Assembly: GCF_020731285.1 (NCBI RefSeq)
Contig: NZ_JAJFOW010000003.1
Coordinates: forward strand, 248,001-312,000
Origin: Cohnella baijiui
GTDB taxonomy: Bacteria; Bacillota; Bacilli; Paenibacillales; Paenibacillaceae
Reading direction: 5' to 3'
Length of the DNA stretch: 64,000 bases
Notes under the pieces: model-generated
Told to the model about the DNA's origin: nothing
Seen by the model: only the letters and a program-made list of their open reading frames with translations
The model's database searches: none
Shown: positions 45,004 to 52,909 of the stretch, one piece after another
Layout: the number at the start of each line of letters is the position of its first letter
Position numbering within the stretch: the first letter of the stretch is position 1
Position numbers and translations under genes: made by a program

Positions 45004-45221
45004 GGATAAGCGGCACAGCGCCTGAAGACAGCGGTAGTCGCCCGGTTGTCCGGCCGCTGGAAGACGGATTTCTGATTTTTCCCGGCGAGACCGTTGAGCG
45101 GCACTTCGAGGACATTTTGCCTCAGGACCGGCTCTGGCTCGTTAAAGCCATGAACACATCTTGCGTATGATGCTGATCCGGAAAGGATATAGGAAACCCA
45201 GTCCTTCCGTGCCAACGGAAC

Positions 45222-45287
45222 CTATTCGAAATGGAGGAAAATCATAGTGGCAGGTTGGAGCACGCTGTAGGGTATTGTGATCGAGGA
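45222..45287 (+). repeat. Direct repeat, copy 1: stub of the ADP-ribosylglycohydrolase start
   Basis: The 66 bases from CTATTCGAAATGG to TCGAGGA match 47326-47390 apart from one extra A and about two substitutions. They include the GGAGG ribosome site and GTG start, but CTGAAG has become CTGTAG, a stop after seven codons. It is a dead stub, with unrelated sequence up to the next gene. Confidence 0.85.
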
Positions 45288-45376
45288 CCGGACGCAGGCG
45301 TGTTGGATCGAACATACCACAGCGTCAAGGAAGAAAATCCTGAACGTAGTTCACTCTTGATCAGGGAGATGATTGT

Positions 45377-47056
45377 ATGCTTGCCAAGATCAAACTGAAG
45401 AACGTTTGGCTTATTGCGATTGGATTCGCTTTCCTCCTGCAGTCCTTTATCGCTTTCGCACCTCGCATCTCGCCATTGTCGTCAACGGCGCATGCGGCCA
45501 ATGGCACCGGCACGCCCGGCACGATGGCCGATTATTGGAACGGCGACGCCGATTGGGTGTTCCTACGCAAGGATACGCAGGCAAGCACCGGATTCAAAAG
45601 CTATTTCGACGGGGCTCAGGTCAAGATGATGAGTGACGGCACCTGGTACTTATTCAATCGCAAATATACGCCTGAGACAGCCTGTTCGGGAGGATGGGCA
45701 TTGGAAATGCAGGTGCGCAAGTCGACCAATAAAGGCGTTACCTGGTCTGCACCTGTCCTTGTCCTTCCTCACGTTGCTGGTACTCCGTACGCTTGCGCCG
45801 CTACCGATGGCGACGTGATTTACAATGCAGCCGAGAATCAGTGGCACTTCCTGTTTCAGTGTCTCGACGCTACGAGTTGGAAAGGCTGTATGCTTTCCCG
45901 TTCCGGCGCTGATCCGATGGGCCTTTTCACCATAGCGCCGGCCAAAGGCAATCCTGTTCTTACCGGGGGGCAGTTGTGGAATCAGATTTGCAATACGCCG
46001 ACGAAAAAATGTTCCGTGATTGCCGGCGGACCTGGCAAAGTGCTCGACGAAGGTACATTTAATATTTTCAAGTATGACGGCACGTACTACTGGGTCGGTT
46101 TCCATGGCTACGACGGTCACCACGGCTATCGAGGCATCGCCAAGACGGCCGATTTCCAGAACTGGATCGCCGGGAATTCGGCCCAAGGCGTTCCGGCGGA
46201 CGCGGTGATGACGCTCAACGATTCGGCAACGTGGCGCGAGAGCTGGGCGGCCGGCGGCTCTGTCGGCGGCGGAGCCGGAAGCATGATTCAGGAGGGAAGC
46301 TACTATTACCACCTGGTGGAAGCGGCCGATATCAATCTGGGCTGCACGTCCAATCAAAACTGGGATTACGGGCTGTTTCGCAGCAGTTCGCTTACGAACA
46401 CGACCTGGGATCAGTTTCCGCGCGGCAATCCGGTCATCTACTCCAGTCGGGCTGCGGAAGACGCGAACGGTGCACTTCTATGCAATGTGCAGTATGCGGG
46501 GATGTATAAGGATCCGACCGACGGCTCTATCTATCTGGCTTATGGCCGCCGTTCGAACGATGCGAACTATGACGGGCTTTATTGGTATCGTCTGGAGAAG
46601 TCCGCCAATTTGCTGAAAAACAGCGATTTTGGGATGTCGACCACGGATTACTGGTACCGCTTGGGGCCGGGCACGAATTGGTCAGCCTACCGCTTGCCGA
46701 ACAACTCGCCGGATGGCACGCCGTATCTGGCCAGCAACTGCGGCGGAACGTGCGTTGGAACGAACAGCATCTATCAAGATGTGTCCATTGCTGGCGGTAC
46801 GAGCGGCATTTTGCGCTTCGGCGGGAAGTTTATGTCCGAAGGCGCCAACGGTTCGTTGTCTTTGGTCATTCGCCAATTTGACAGCACCGGAACGATCATC
46901 CAAACGGATCATCTCCCGATCAGCACGACGACCAGTTGGGCGTCTTTCGAGCAAACCGTTGCACTGCAAGCGGCGACGCGAACGATTCGATACGAGTATT
47001 ACATGTGGACCAACAATCTGACGTACCGTGCCGATGATACCTATTTGCAGACATAG
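45377..47056 (+). CDS. Secreted five-bladed beta-propeller glycosidase-like protein (GH43/GH117-like)
   Basis: The frame encodes 559 residues: a signal peptide ending SSTAHA, then a propeller-like catalytic region to about 410. Repeats of the kind WYLFNRKY, VIYNAAENQWHFLFQ, FKYDGTYYWVGF and YYYHLVEAADI suggest GH43/GH32/GH117 folds. A jelly-roll carbohydrate-binding module (NLLKNSDFGMSTTDYW...) reaches the end. It is rich in cysteines for a secreted Firmicute protein. GGGAG lies eight bases before ATG. The stop is TAG, and a fibronectin type III domain continues in the same frame beyond it, so the gene is probably truncated by a nonsense change. Confidence 0.7.
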   Translation: MLAKIKLKNVWLIAIGFAFLLQSFIAFAPRISPLSSTAHAANGTGTPGTMADYWNGDADWVFLRKDTQASTGFKSYFDGAQVKMMSDGTWYLFNRKYTPETACSGGWALEMQVRKSTNKGVTWSAPVLVLPHVAGTPYACAATDGDVIYNAAENQWHFLFQCLDATSWKGCMLSRSGADPMGLFTIAPAKGNPVLTGGQLWNQICNTPTKKCSVIAGGPGKVLDEGTFNIFKYDGTYYWVGFHGYDGHHGYRGIAKTADFQNWIAGNSAQGVPADAVMTLNDSATWRESWAAGGSVGGGAGSMIQEGSYYYHLVEAADINLGCTSNQNWDYGLFRSSSLTNTTWDQFPRGNPVIYSSRAAEDANGALLCNVQYAGMYKDPTDGSIYLAYGRRSNDANYDGLYWYRLEKSANLLKNSDFGMSTTDYWYRLGPGTNWSAYRLPNNSPDGTPYLASNCGGTCVGTNSIYQDVSIAGGTSGILRFGGKFMSEGANGSLSLVIRQFDSTGTIIQTDHLPISTTTSWASFEQTVALQAATRTIRYEYYMWTNNLTYRADDTYLQT

Positions 47057-47175
47057 ACGGATACGATTGCGCCGAGCGCGGTAACGGATTTGAAAGTATC
47101 TTCGGTCACTTCGAGTTCCGCGGTCTTGTCCTGGACGGCGCCCGGGAATGACGGCGGTGCAGGTACGGCCGCGGT
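47057..47175 (+). pseudogene. In-frame fibronectin type III remnant after the TAG stop
   Basis: Directly after the stop and in the same frame the translation is TDTIAPSAVTDLKVSSVTS followed by SSAVLSWTAPGNDGGAGTAA, the first half of an Fn3 domain as commonly appended to secreted glycosidases. It breaks off in the middle where a different gene fragment begins. Confidence 0.75.
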
Positions 47176-47289
47176 TCGGTGCTGCAGACGAACCTGCTGG
47201 AGGAACCGAAGCAGCCAGTAGCCGCGGATGGCAACGCGTTCACGACGCAGCTCGCTGCGAAGAAAATCGTGACGTTCAAGCTGAACTAA
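47176..47289 (+). pseudogene. 3'-end fragment resembling a GH38 alpha-mannosidase
   Basis: A different frame from the Fn3 piece reads SVLQTNLLEEP, then FTTQLAAKKIVTFKLN and TAA. This is the pattern of the GH38 C-terminus (compare AERTNLDEQ... AKPKEIVTLKL in the window's own enzyme). No upstream part of a second mannosidase is present. Confidence 0.5.
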
Positions 47290-47325
47290 TCTCTATCTTA
47301 AGAAAACACCTCATTTAGCGTGGAA

Positions 47326-47390
47326 CTATTCGAAATGGAGGAAATCATAGTGGCAGGTTGGAGCACACTGAAGGGTATTGTGATCGAGGA
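47326..47390 (+). repeat. Direct repeat, copy 2 (start of the intact ADP-ribosylglycohydrolase gene)
   Basis: It matches 45222-45287. Here it is joined to the complete gene. The two copies bracket the 2 kb secreted-glycosidase segment. Confidence 0.85.
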
Positions 47391-48735
47391 GATTCAGCAA
47401 AAGCACGAGGAAGGCTTCCATGTTCATGGCTTTAAGGAGAAGGCGGAACAGATGGAGAAAGAATCGGAGCTGCAAGTCCTCTATGAGCAGTTGGCTGAAC
47501 TCCCCATGCGAGATGATTTCTTCTATATAGAGCCGTCGGAATTGGAGGAAATTCGCCGAGAACGGCCGGAAGGCCCGCGACGCTTACAGGACAGCTTAAC
47601 TTCGGATCAATGGAAGGATAAGTTTTACGGCGCGTGGCTTGGTAGGTGTATTGGCTGTGCATTGGGAAAACCGTTGGAGAGCGGAGGATTTGTAAATGGC
47701 GGGCACGGTAATCCCGGTTGGAAAAATGTGAAGCTCTGGTTTGAAGGAGCGGACGCATGGCCGATCAACGACTATACGCCGGGGTTCTCCACCGCTGCTG
47801 AACAATACGGCCTGTCCCTATCGCCATTCTGTAAAAAAAGCGAGAAGGAACAAATCCGGTTCATGGAGTCGGATGACGATATTCGTTATACTGTTCTAGG
47901 CTTGATCATGATGGAGGAGAAAGGGCTGGAATGGGATAGTTGGGATATCGGGAAGATGTGGCACGGACATCTGACCTATGGGCAGGTAGCCACAGCTGAG
48001 ACACAAGCTTATCTTAACTTCGCTCACGTCACATCCCACATGACAGGAGACCGTCCGAACGATTGGCAGCAAAAAAAGCAATGGGTACGTACGCACTTGA
48101 ATCCTTATCGGGAGTGGATTGGCGCACAAATCCGAGCCGACGGATGGGCATACGCGGCCGCGGGCAATCCTGAATTGGCAGCCGAGCTTGGTTGGCGTGA
48201 CGCATCTTTCTCCCACGTTAAAAACGGAATATACGGCGAAATGTTCATCTCCGCGATGATTGCTGCCGCATTTGCGGAACAGGATGCAAACCGAATCGTA
48301 GAAATCGGACTGAGCGAAATTCCGCAAAATAGCAGGTTAGCTCAAGCAGTTAAAGAAGCGGTTCGCATTGCTCGCACATCATCGACCCAAGAGGAATTGG
48401 TGGAGCGTATTTGGGACGCTTTCAAACATTATTCATGGGTCCATACCATTAATAATGCCGCACTTGTCGCAGCCTCGATTATTTTTGCCGGCGACGATTT
48501 TTCGCTTGCGATCTCCACTGCGGTACTTGGCGGTTGGGATACGGATTGCAATGGGGCAACGGTTGGTTCCATTATGGGCGCCAAACTGGGTGCGGATCGG
48601 ATACCATCACATTGGATTGCTCCATTGAACGATACGTTATATGCTGAAGTGAAAGGATTTCACCCCATAGCCATATCGGAATGTGCAGAGAGAAGCTATA
48701 AGGTCTTTAGGAAGCTTCGGGGCCAGAACTTTTAG
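47350..48735 (+). CDS. ADP-ribosylglycohydrolase family protein
   Basis: The product has 461 residues from GTG 47350, which follows GGAGG; earlier in-frame starts lie before that ribosome site. After a helical N-terminal part of about 85 residues the family core begins: DKFYGAWLGRCIGCALGKPLE, MESDDDIRYTVLGL with metal-binding acids, and GGWDTDCNGATVGSIMGAKLG with the second Asp pair. Family members remove ADP-ribose or act on related glycosides. Those beside sugar genes in Paenibacillus may have other N- or O-glycosidic substrates. It closes the glycan region, and its start was duplicated upstream (45222). Confidence 0.85.
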   Translation: MAGWSTLKGIVIEEIQQKHEEGFHVHGFKEKAEQMEKESELQVLYEQLAELPMRDDFFYIEPSELEEIRRERPEGPRRLQDSLTSDQWKDKFYGAWLGRCIGCALGKPLESGGFVNGGHGNPGWKNVKLWFEGADAWPINDYTPGFSTAAEQYGLSLSPFCKKSEKEQIRFMESDDDIRYTVLGLIMMEEKGLEWDSWDIGKMWHGHLTYGQVATAETQAYLNFAHVTSHMTGDRPNDWQQKKQWVRTHLNPYREWIGAQIRADGWAYAAAGNPELAAELGWRDASFSHVKNGIYGEMFISAMIAAAFAEQDANRIVEIGLSEIPQNSRLAQAVKEAVRIARTSSTQEELVERIWDAFKHYSWVHTINNAALVAASIIFAGDDFSLAISTAVLGGWDTDCNGATVGSIMGAKLGADRIPSHWIAPLNDTLYAEVKGFHPIAISECAERSYKVFRKLRGQNF

Positions 48736-48855
48736 GCGACGGCACACCGGTTGGATATTCAAACGAACTGATCGTTGCTTTTGCCGGAAGCGTGTGCTAC
48801 ATTAAAGCCAATTCATTGAAAAGGGTGACCTTAAAGCCGATGCGCCGATAATTCT

Positions 48856-49063
48856 ATCCAAACGCGAAAAACTGAGTAAACGGTTTTTTTCTGGATAGGA
48901 TTTGGCGTGGGCTTTTTTATACGTATGCAGCAAGAAACGCGGCACTCCCCTGGGTTAAGGGAGTACCTCCTTTCTTTGCGTGTATGCTCGCCGCCTCCTC
49001 TCCAGAATTTGGACAGGGGGCTTTTTTGCGTTGTTCGGCCACGGTCGGCTGCCACGGTCGGCT
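48856..49063 (+). promoter_or_regulatory. Attenuator leader of the ribosomal protection gene
   Basis: The gap 48736-49187 holds a layered leader. A long hairpin has outer arms TATCCA (48855-48860) and TGGATA (48892-48897). A second stem, ACTCCC/GGGAGT, spans 48944-48964. At 48965-48975 ACCTCCTTTCT equals the 3' end of 16S rRNA. A terminator follows at 48990, and GCCACGGTCGGCT is repeated in tandem (49038-49063) before a T-run. An open frame runs through it from GTG 48907 or ATG 48925, a possible leader peptide. Such layouts control antibiotic-resistance genes by drug-stalled ribosomes; the mechanism here is inferred. Confidence 0.6.
48990..49027 (+). terminator. Attenuator terminator in the resistance-gene leader
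   Basis: GCCGCC with GGGGGC and an inner TCC/GGA pairing form the stem, and TTTTTT follows. It lies about 160 bases before the GTPase start, so full expression needs read-through. Confidence 0.75.
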
Positions 49064-49102
49064 TTTTCAATGAAAACGATATTCCTACGGAGGGTGAAAA
49101 AT

Positions 49103-49264
49103 ATGCGGCAAAACACCATGAAAACGAGAGAGGCGTTCACGATGAACAAAAAAGCGATGCGAGCGAAAACGAGGAGACTGATCCGCGATGAATACGATCA
49201 ATATAGGGGTTCTGGCGCATGTCGACGCCGGAAAGACGACCCTGACGGAGCATATTTTACATGA
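49103..49264 (+). CDS. Possible 53-residue upstream frame overlapping the GTPase start
   Basis: ATG 49103 has an excellent ribosome site (CGGAGGGTG, seven bases away). The frame gives a basic peptide, MRQNTMKTREAFTMNKKAM..., that runs past the GTPase start at 49188 in another frame and ends at TGA 49262-49264. Translation of it would compete with the GTPase start. It may be a regulatory leader peptide; it resembles no known protein. Confidence 0.35.
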   Translation: MRQNTMKTREAFTMNKKAMRAKTRRLIRDEYDQYRGSGACRRRKDDPDGAYFT

Positions 49265-51191
49265 GGCGAACATCGTCGGCCAACCGGGCAGCGTTGATAA
49301 AGGGGATACGCTGACGGACTCGATGGAACTGGAGCGCAAACGCGGCATTACGATCAAGGCCTCGGCGGTTTCATTTATGCTGGGGGACTTGAAGGTCAAC
49401 GTACTGGATACACCTGGCCATGCCGATTTTATTTCCGAAGTTGAACGCTCTGTGCGGGTGTTGGACGGGGCGATTCTCGTCGTGTCGGCAGTCGAAGGCG
49501 TTCAGGCGCAGACGAAGGTGCTCATGAAGAGCTTGATGAAGCTGCGCATTCCGACGATCATTTTCGTCAACAAAATCGACCGAAGCGGGGCGGATTCCGG
49601 CAAAGTCATTCGCACGATCCGGGAAAAGTTGACCGACAAGGTCATTCCCTTGTACCGGGGAAGCCGCGAAGGAACGAATGACGCCGACATTGACGACTGC
49701 GACTGGCAAGGCGACCGAGACGGCGGCGATTTCGTCGAGTCGTGCATGGAGACGCTTGCTTTGCAGGATGAACGATTGTTGGATGAATATGTGAATGGTC
49801 GGACCTTTGCGCAAGAAGATCTGGTCGGCGAAATCGCGACGCAAGCCCGTCGCGCTGACGTTTATCCGCTATTTCTCGGCGCTGCCGCCAAAGGAATCGG
49901 CGTAAAGGAGCTGATCCGCGGCATCGAACAGTTCCTGCCGTCTAATGCCGGAGCTGGGAGTTGCACTGGAGCCGGGCTTTCGGGCGTCGTATTCAAAATC
50001 GAGCGAGAAGCGGTCGGGGAGAAGAAAGCGTACGTCCGCTTGTTCTCGGGCGCGATCCGGCTGCGAGAGGAAGTGCGAATATGGAACGGAAGCGGCGCGG
50101 ACCAAGGCGAGTTCGGCAAGGGGAAAATCAAGAAATTGAGCGCGCTGGTGAACGGCAAGCAGGTTGCCGCCGATCGAATTGAAGCGGGAGATATCGGCAT
50201 CGTTCATGGGCTCCAGGAGTTGAGAATCGGTGACGTGCTCGGCGAATGGAACGACCGGATGCGCACCGTCGAGCTGGAAGAACCCAATCTGGAAGCGGTG
50301 ATTCAGCCCTGGTACAGCGGCGACGTCCATCGTTTGTATCAAGCGCTGATCGATATGGCGGATGAAGATCCGCTGATTTGGATTTCCCGGGACCCGCAGA
50401 GTCAGGAGATTTACATCCGGTTGTTCGGCGAAGTCCAGAAGGAAGTCATTCAAGCTGTCTTGCTGGAGAAATACGGCATTGCGGCCGAATTTTCAAAGAC
50501 GAGCGTGATTTGCATCGAGAAGCCGAAAGGCTGCGGCGCGGCGCGCGCGGTGATTTCCGAGGATGGCAATTTGTTTAATGGCACGGTCGGCTTTCGCGTG
50601 GAGCCGGGAGCGGAGAACAGCGGTATGGTGTACGGCTTGGGTGTGGAGCTCGGTTCTTTGCCGCTGCCTTTCCACCATGCCATTGAAGAAAGCGTGCTTG
50701 AAACGTTGAAGCAGGGGCTATACGGCTGGCGAGTGACGGACATCAAAGTGACGTTGACCGACAGCGGGTACAGTAGCCCGGTAAGTACGGCGGCGGACTT
50801 CCGCAAATTGACGCCGCTTGTGCTGATGGAAGCGCTGAGTAGGGCCGGGACGGACGTATATGAGCCGATGAACGGCTTCGAGTTCACCCTGCCGGCAAGC
50901 GGACTGGGGACGGCTTTGTTTCAATTGTCGAAAGTGAAGGCCGAACTGTACGATCCCATGCTGAGCAAAGAGGAATACCTCCTTACGGGCGCCATTCCCG
51001 CGCGAGTGACAGAGCCCTTTAAGGCGAAAGTCCAATCCTACACGGAAGGGGAAGGGATGTTCATCTCCAAACCCGTGGGATATCGGAAGGTGACAGACGA
51101 GGTTCCGACTCGAAAGCGGAGCGACTACAACCCGTTGAACAAGAAGGAATACCTGATGCATATCATGGGGACCGTTAGGAAGCGGGTTTAA
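49188..51191 (+). CDS. Tetracycline-resistance-type ribosomal protection GTPase
   Basis: The 667-residue protein has an EF-G-like layout. The GTPase motifs are AHVDAGKTTLTE (G1), RGITIKAS (switch I), DTPGHADF (G3) and NKIDRSG (G4), followed by beta-barrel and C-terminal EF-G-like domains. The GDTLTDSMELERKRGIT segment and the length match the TetM/TetO/TetB(P)/OtrA group rather than EF-G (about 690) or LepA. These proteins release tetracycline from the ribosome. GAGGAG lies ten bases before ATG. It is a single gene behind an attenuator-like leader, so it is probably induced by ribosome-targeting drugs. Whether it gives resistance cannot be judged from sequence. Confidence 0.85.
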   Translation: MNTINIGVLAHVDAGKTTLTEHILHEANIVGQPGSVDKGDTLTDSMELERKRGITIKASAVSFMLGDLKVNVLDTPGHADFISEVERSVRVLDGAILVVSAVEGVQAQTKVLMKSLMKLRIPTIIFVNKIDRSGADSGKVIRTIREKLTDKVIPLYRGSREGTNDADIDDCDWQGDRDGGDFVESCMETLALQDERLLDEYVNGRTFAQEDLVGEIATQARRADVYPLFLGAAAKGIGVKELIRGIEQFLPSNAGAGSCTGAGLSGVVFKIEREAVGEKKAYVRLFSGAIRLREEVRIWNGSGADQGEFGKGKIKKLSALVNGKQVAADRIEAGDIGIVHGLQELRIGDVLGEWNDRMRTVELEEPNLEAVIQPWYSGDVHRLYQALIDMADEDPLIWISRDPQSQEIYIRLFGEVQKEVIQAVLLEKYGIAAEFSKTSVICIEKPKGCGAARAVISEDGNLFNGTVGFRVEPGAENSGMVYGLGVELGSLPLPFHHAIEESVLETLKQGLYGWRVTDIKVTLTDSGYSSPVSTAADFRKLTPLVLMEALSRAGTDVYEPMNGFEFTLPASGLGTALFQLSKVKAELYDPMLSKEEYLLTGAIPARVTEPFKAKVQSYTEGEGMFISKPVGYRKVTDEVPTRKRSDYNPLNKKEYLMHIMGTVRKRV

Positions 51192-51302
51192 TGCGTTGAC
51201 GCATGGGGTGTGCGCGGCTCCCAGTCGGCGGAAATCGTCCGACTGTAGGGAGGGGGTGGGGCGTAATATCCCCACCCGATGCGTCTCTCCCCTCCGAGAA
51301 AG

Positions 51303-51485
51303 TTAAGGATGCTCATCATTATTGTTGTGAGGAACAACGGTAACTGCCCTAATCGTAACATCAGGGAATCGTTGGAGGATTTGCATTTTTGCATCGGATA
51401 GTTCAGGCGCTTTGACCTTTTCAAAATAAAGAACGCCGTAACCGTCTTGGTACTCAACGTTGTATTCAAGCTCTTCATTCTCCAC
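51303..51485 (-). CDS. Small hypothetical protein
   Basis: The frame encodes 60 residues without membrane segments: an acidic N-terminus (MENEELEYNVEYQDGYGVLYFE) and a C-terminal part with a helix and strand (MQILQRFPDVTIRAVTVVP). The composition is protein-like and the start follows GTGGAG closely. No family is recognised. It points the same way as the MerR pair upstream but is separated from it by 70 bases. Confidence 0.5.
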   Translation of the reverse strand: MENEELEYNVEYQDGYGVLYFEKVKAPELSDAKMQILQRFPDVTIRAVTVVPHNNNDEHP

Positions 51486-51555
51486 GCAATTTCACCGCCA
51501 ATCCATTCTTTATTGTGCTATATGGAATCAGGTTCATGGCTACGCCCCTTCAACA

Positions 51556-52062
51556 TCAGTAGTCAATTCGATATTTCTTTTCCAAGTGCGAAAATTCATT
51601 ATCCCTTTTCTCCAGTATCCTTGATTGAATGGATACCATATTTGTTCCTGCATCGTAGGGTAGAGTGACCTTGCTTAACTCTTTGATTCGTTCGACAACT
51701 TGTTCGTCAATCTCAACCATTTCCATTTCATCTTCTTCGACTACTTGAATCGAAATTTCTTTGCTTACCGTGGTCTCGGCTGTCAATAAGCTTACTACGA
51801 TTGTCATTTCACCACATTGAATCGCATCTTGGGTAAAGATTTCTATGATAACATCTCGGTTGAAGACATCAACTACAATGTGTTCTCGTTCATTCTCGAC
51901 CAAGCCATTAAGGTTTTTTGAGCGGTAGATCCCTTTTGGTAGTCGTATTTGGATTTCCGACTTTTGGGATTGAACTTGTTCATCCTGTAATAACTGAACC
52001 CATAAATGATTCATTCCTTCTTCGTTCTCCATCTTTGACTTGGCTAATTTAATGTCAAGCAT
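51556..52062 (-). CDS. Hypothetical protein coupled to a MerR regulator
   Basis: The product has 168 acidic residues. An N-terminal helix (LDIKLAKSKMENEEGMNHLW) is followed by a strand-rich middle (SEIQIRLPKGIYRSKNLNG... HIVVDVFNRDVIIEIFTQD) and a helical end. There are no membrane segments and no known motif. Its ATG overlaps the regulator's TAA (TAATG), so the two are translationally coupled. GAGGGGTG is the ribosome site. In its strand-rich part it loosely recalls ligand- or target-binding modules, and a role as partner of the regulator is inference. Confidence 0.6.
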   Translation of the reverse strand: MLDIKLAKSKMENEEGMNHLWVQLLQDEQVQSQKSEIQIRLPKGIYRSKNLNGLVENEREHIVVDVFNRDVIIEIFTQDAIQCGEMTIVVSLLTAETTVSKEISIQVVEEDEMEMVEIDEQVVERIKELSKVTLPYDAGTNMVSIQSRILEKRDNEFSHLEKKYRIDY

Positions 52063-52478
52063 TATTGATTTTCACCCCTCAGTGCTTGCGATACTGAATC
52101 AATAACTTTTTGTTTTAACTCCGCAGAAATTCGAGGGCTAATCGTTATAATGACATCGTCCGTTATCTTTAGCGTTTCGTTTTCAATAATTCGGTTAGGT
52201 TCATACCATGTTAATTGCCGACTTATTTTTTCGATGTCCTCCAAGGAAAGTTTTTTCAATGTTTCCTGGATAGAAGCTAATGTTTCCCCGGTTCTTGATA
52301 AGGTAATAATCGCGCGAAAGCAATGGATGTGGTTATCTGTGTAAACCCTTTTGTTACCCATCAATTCAAGGGGCGGTACCATGCCAATTTGAGTGTAGTA
52401 CCTTACCGTTCGCAGATTCATGCGCGGGTCATCTTGTTGGAGAATTTCAGCTATTTGTTTAGCGGTATAACTATTCAT
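52062..52478 (-). CDS. MerR-family transcriptional regulator
   Basis: From ATG 52478 (after GGAGGTG) the product has 138 residues. The N-terminal winged helix reads SYTAKQIAEIL and MNLRTVRYYTQIGMVPPLE, where RYYTQIGMVPP is the MerR signature. A coiled-coil helix (LASIQETLKKLSLEDIEKISRQL) follows. The short C-terminal end lacks a conserved cysteine set, so metal sensing is unlikely. Two tandem palindromes overlap its promoter and suggest autoregulation. It is coupled to an unknown gene downstream. Confidence 0.85.
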   Translation of the reverse strand: MNSYTAKQIAEILQQDDPRMNLRTVRYYTQIGMVPPLELMGNKRVYTDNHIHCFRAIITLSRTGETLASIQETLKKLSLEDIEKISRQLTWYEPNRIIENETLKITDDVIITISPRISAELKQKVIDSVSQALRGENQ

Positions 52479-52511
52479 GGTACACCTCCGAATGACACTC
52501 AACTGTCTTTA

Positions 52512-52546
52512 TTACACTTTAGTGTATTAGTTACAGTTTACTGTAA
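52512..52546. promoter_or_regulatory. Tandem palindromes, operator of the MerR gene
   Basis: TACACT-TT-AGTGTA (52513-52526) and TTACAGT-TT-ACTGTAA (52531-52546) share one design with centres 19 bases apart. The second covers the -10 box. Confidence 0.65.
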
Positions 52547-52563
52547 TCATATTCGCTTGTCAA
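52535..52563 (-). promoter_or_regulatory. Promoter of the MerR operon
   Basis: On the minus strand TTGACA (52563-52558), 17 bases, then TAAACT (52540-52535). The -35 is perfect and the -10 has four of six consensus bases. Confidence 0.65.
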
Positions 52564-52681
52564 AAAAAGTCCACCCTAGGGGTGAACTATGAAATCGCAT
52601 GAGATTGGCTAACATAATTAGCGAATACTGCCGTATCAAACCTTGCAGACAATTTATGTATCTGATCGTTTCTAATGATTG

Positions 52682-52690
52682 TGTTATAAT
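52682..52690 (+). promoter_or_regulatory. Extended -10 promoter of the zeta-like module
   Basis: TGTTATAAT has a perfect TATAAT with the TGn extension. No good -35 is seen at the expected place. It lies 36 bases before the first gene. Confidence 0.6.
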
Positions 52691-52726
52691 TCAATCGTTA
52701 GCCGATACTAAGGTAACGAGGCGGTG

Positions 52727-52909
52727 ATGCTCATGAATCAAATCAAAGATCTCGAGAAGCTAATTAAGCTTACAGGCGATCGCGCTAAGCTTGATGCCAA
52801 GGTCAACGAAACATATATTGTATACAAAACGAAAGATGGTCAAATCGTAAAAGAATACTACAACGGAAACATTGTTCCCGTTTCCGATGAGGATGCACCT
52901 CATGCATGA
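52727..52909 (+). CDS. Small partner (possible antitoxin) of a zeta-like kinase
   Basis: The product has about 60 residues, charged: an N-terminal helix (MNQIKDLEKLIKLTGDRAKLDAKV) then strands (ETYIVYKTKDGQIVKEYYNG) and an acidic end. GAGGCGGTG provides the ribosome site; GTG 52724, ATG 52727 and ATG 52733 are all possible. It overlaps the kinase gene by eight bases. Position and size suit an antitoxin, though it is unlike the 90-residue all-helical epsilon protein, so the function is inferred. Confidence 0.6.
   Translation: MLMNQIKDLEKLIKLTGDRAKLDAKVNETYIVYKTKDGQIVKEYYNGNIVPVSDEDAPHA

Noticed and set aside
49038..49063. Short tandem repeat as a CRISPR or phage attachment site
   Set aside because: There are only two 13-base units without spacers or associated genes; it is part of the leader before the GTPase.
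49188..51191. Annotation as elongation factor G
   Set aside because: The length, the GDTLTDSMELERKRGIT segment, the single-gene context and the attenuator leader fit ribosomal protection proteins better.
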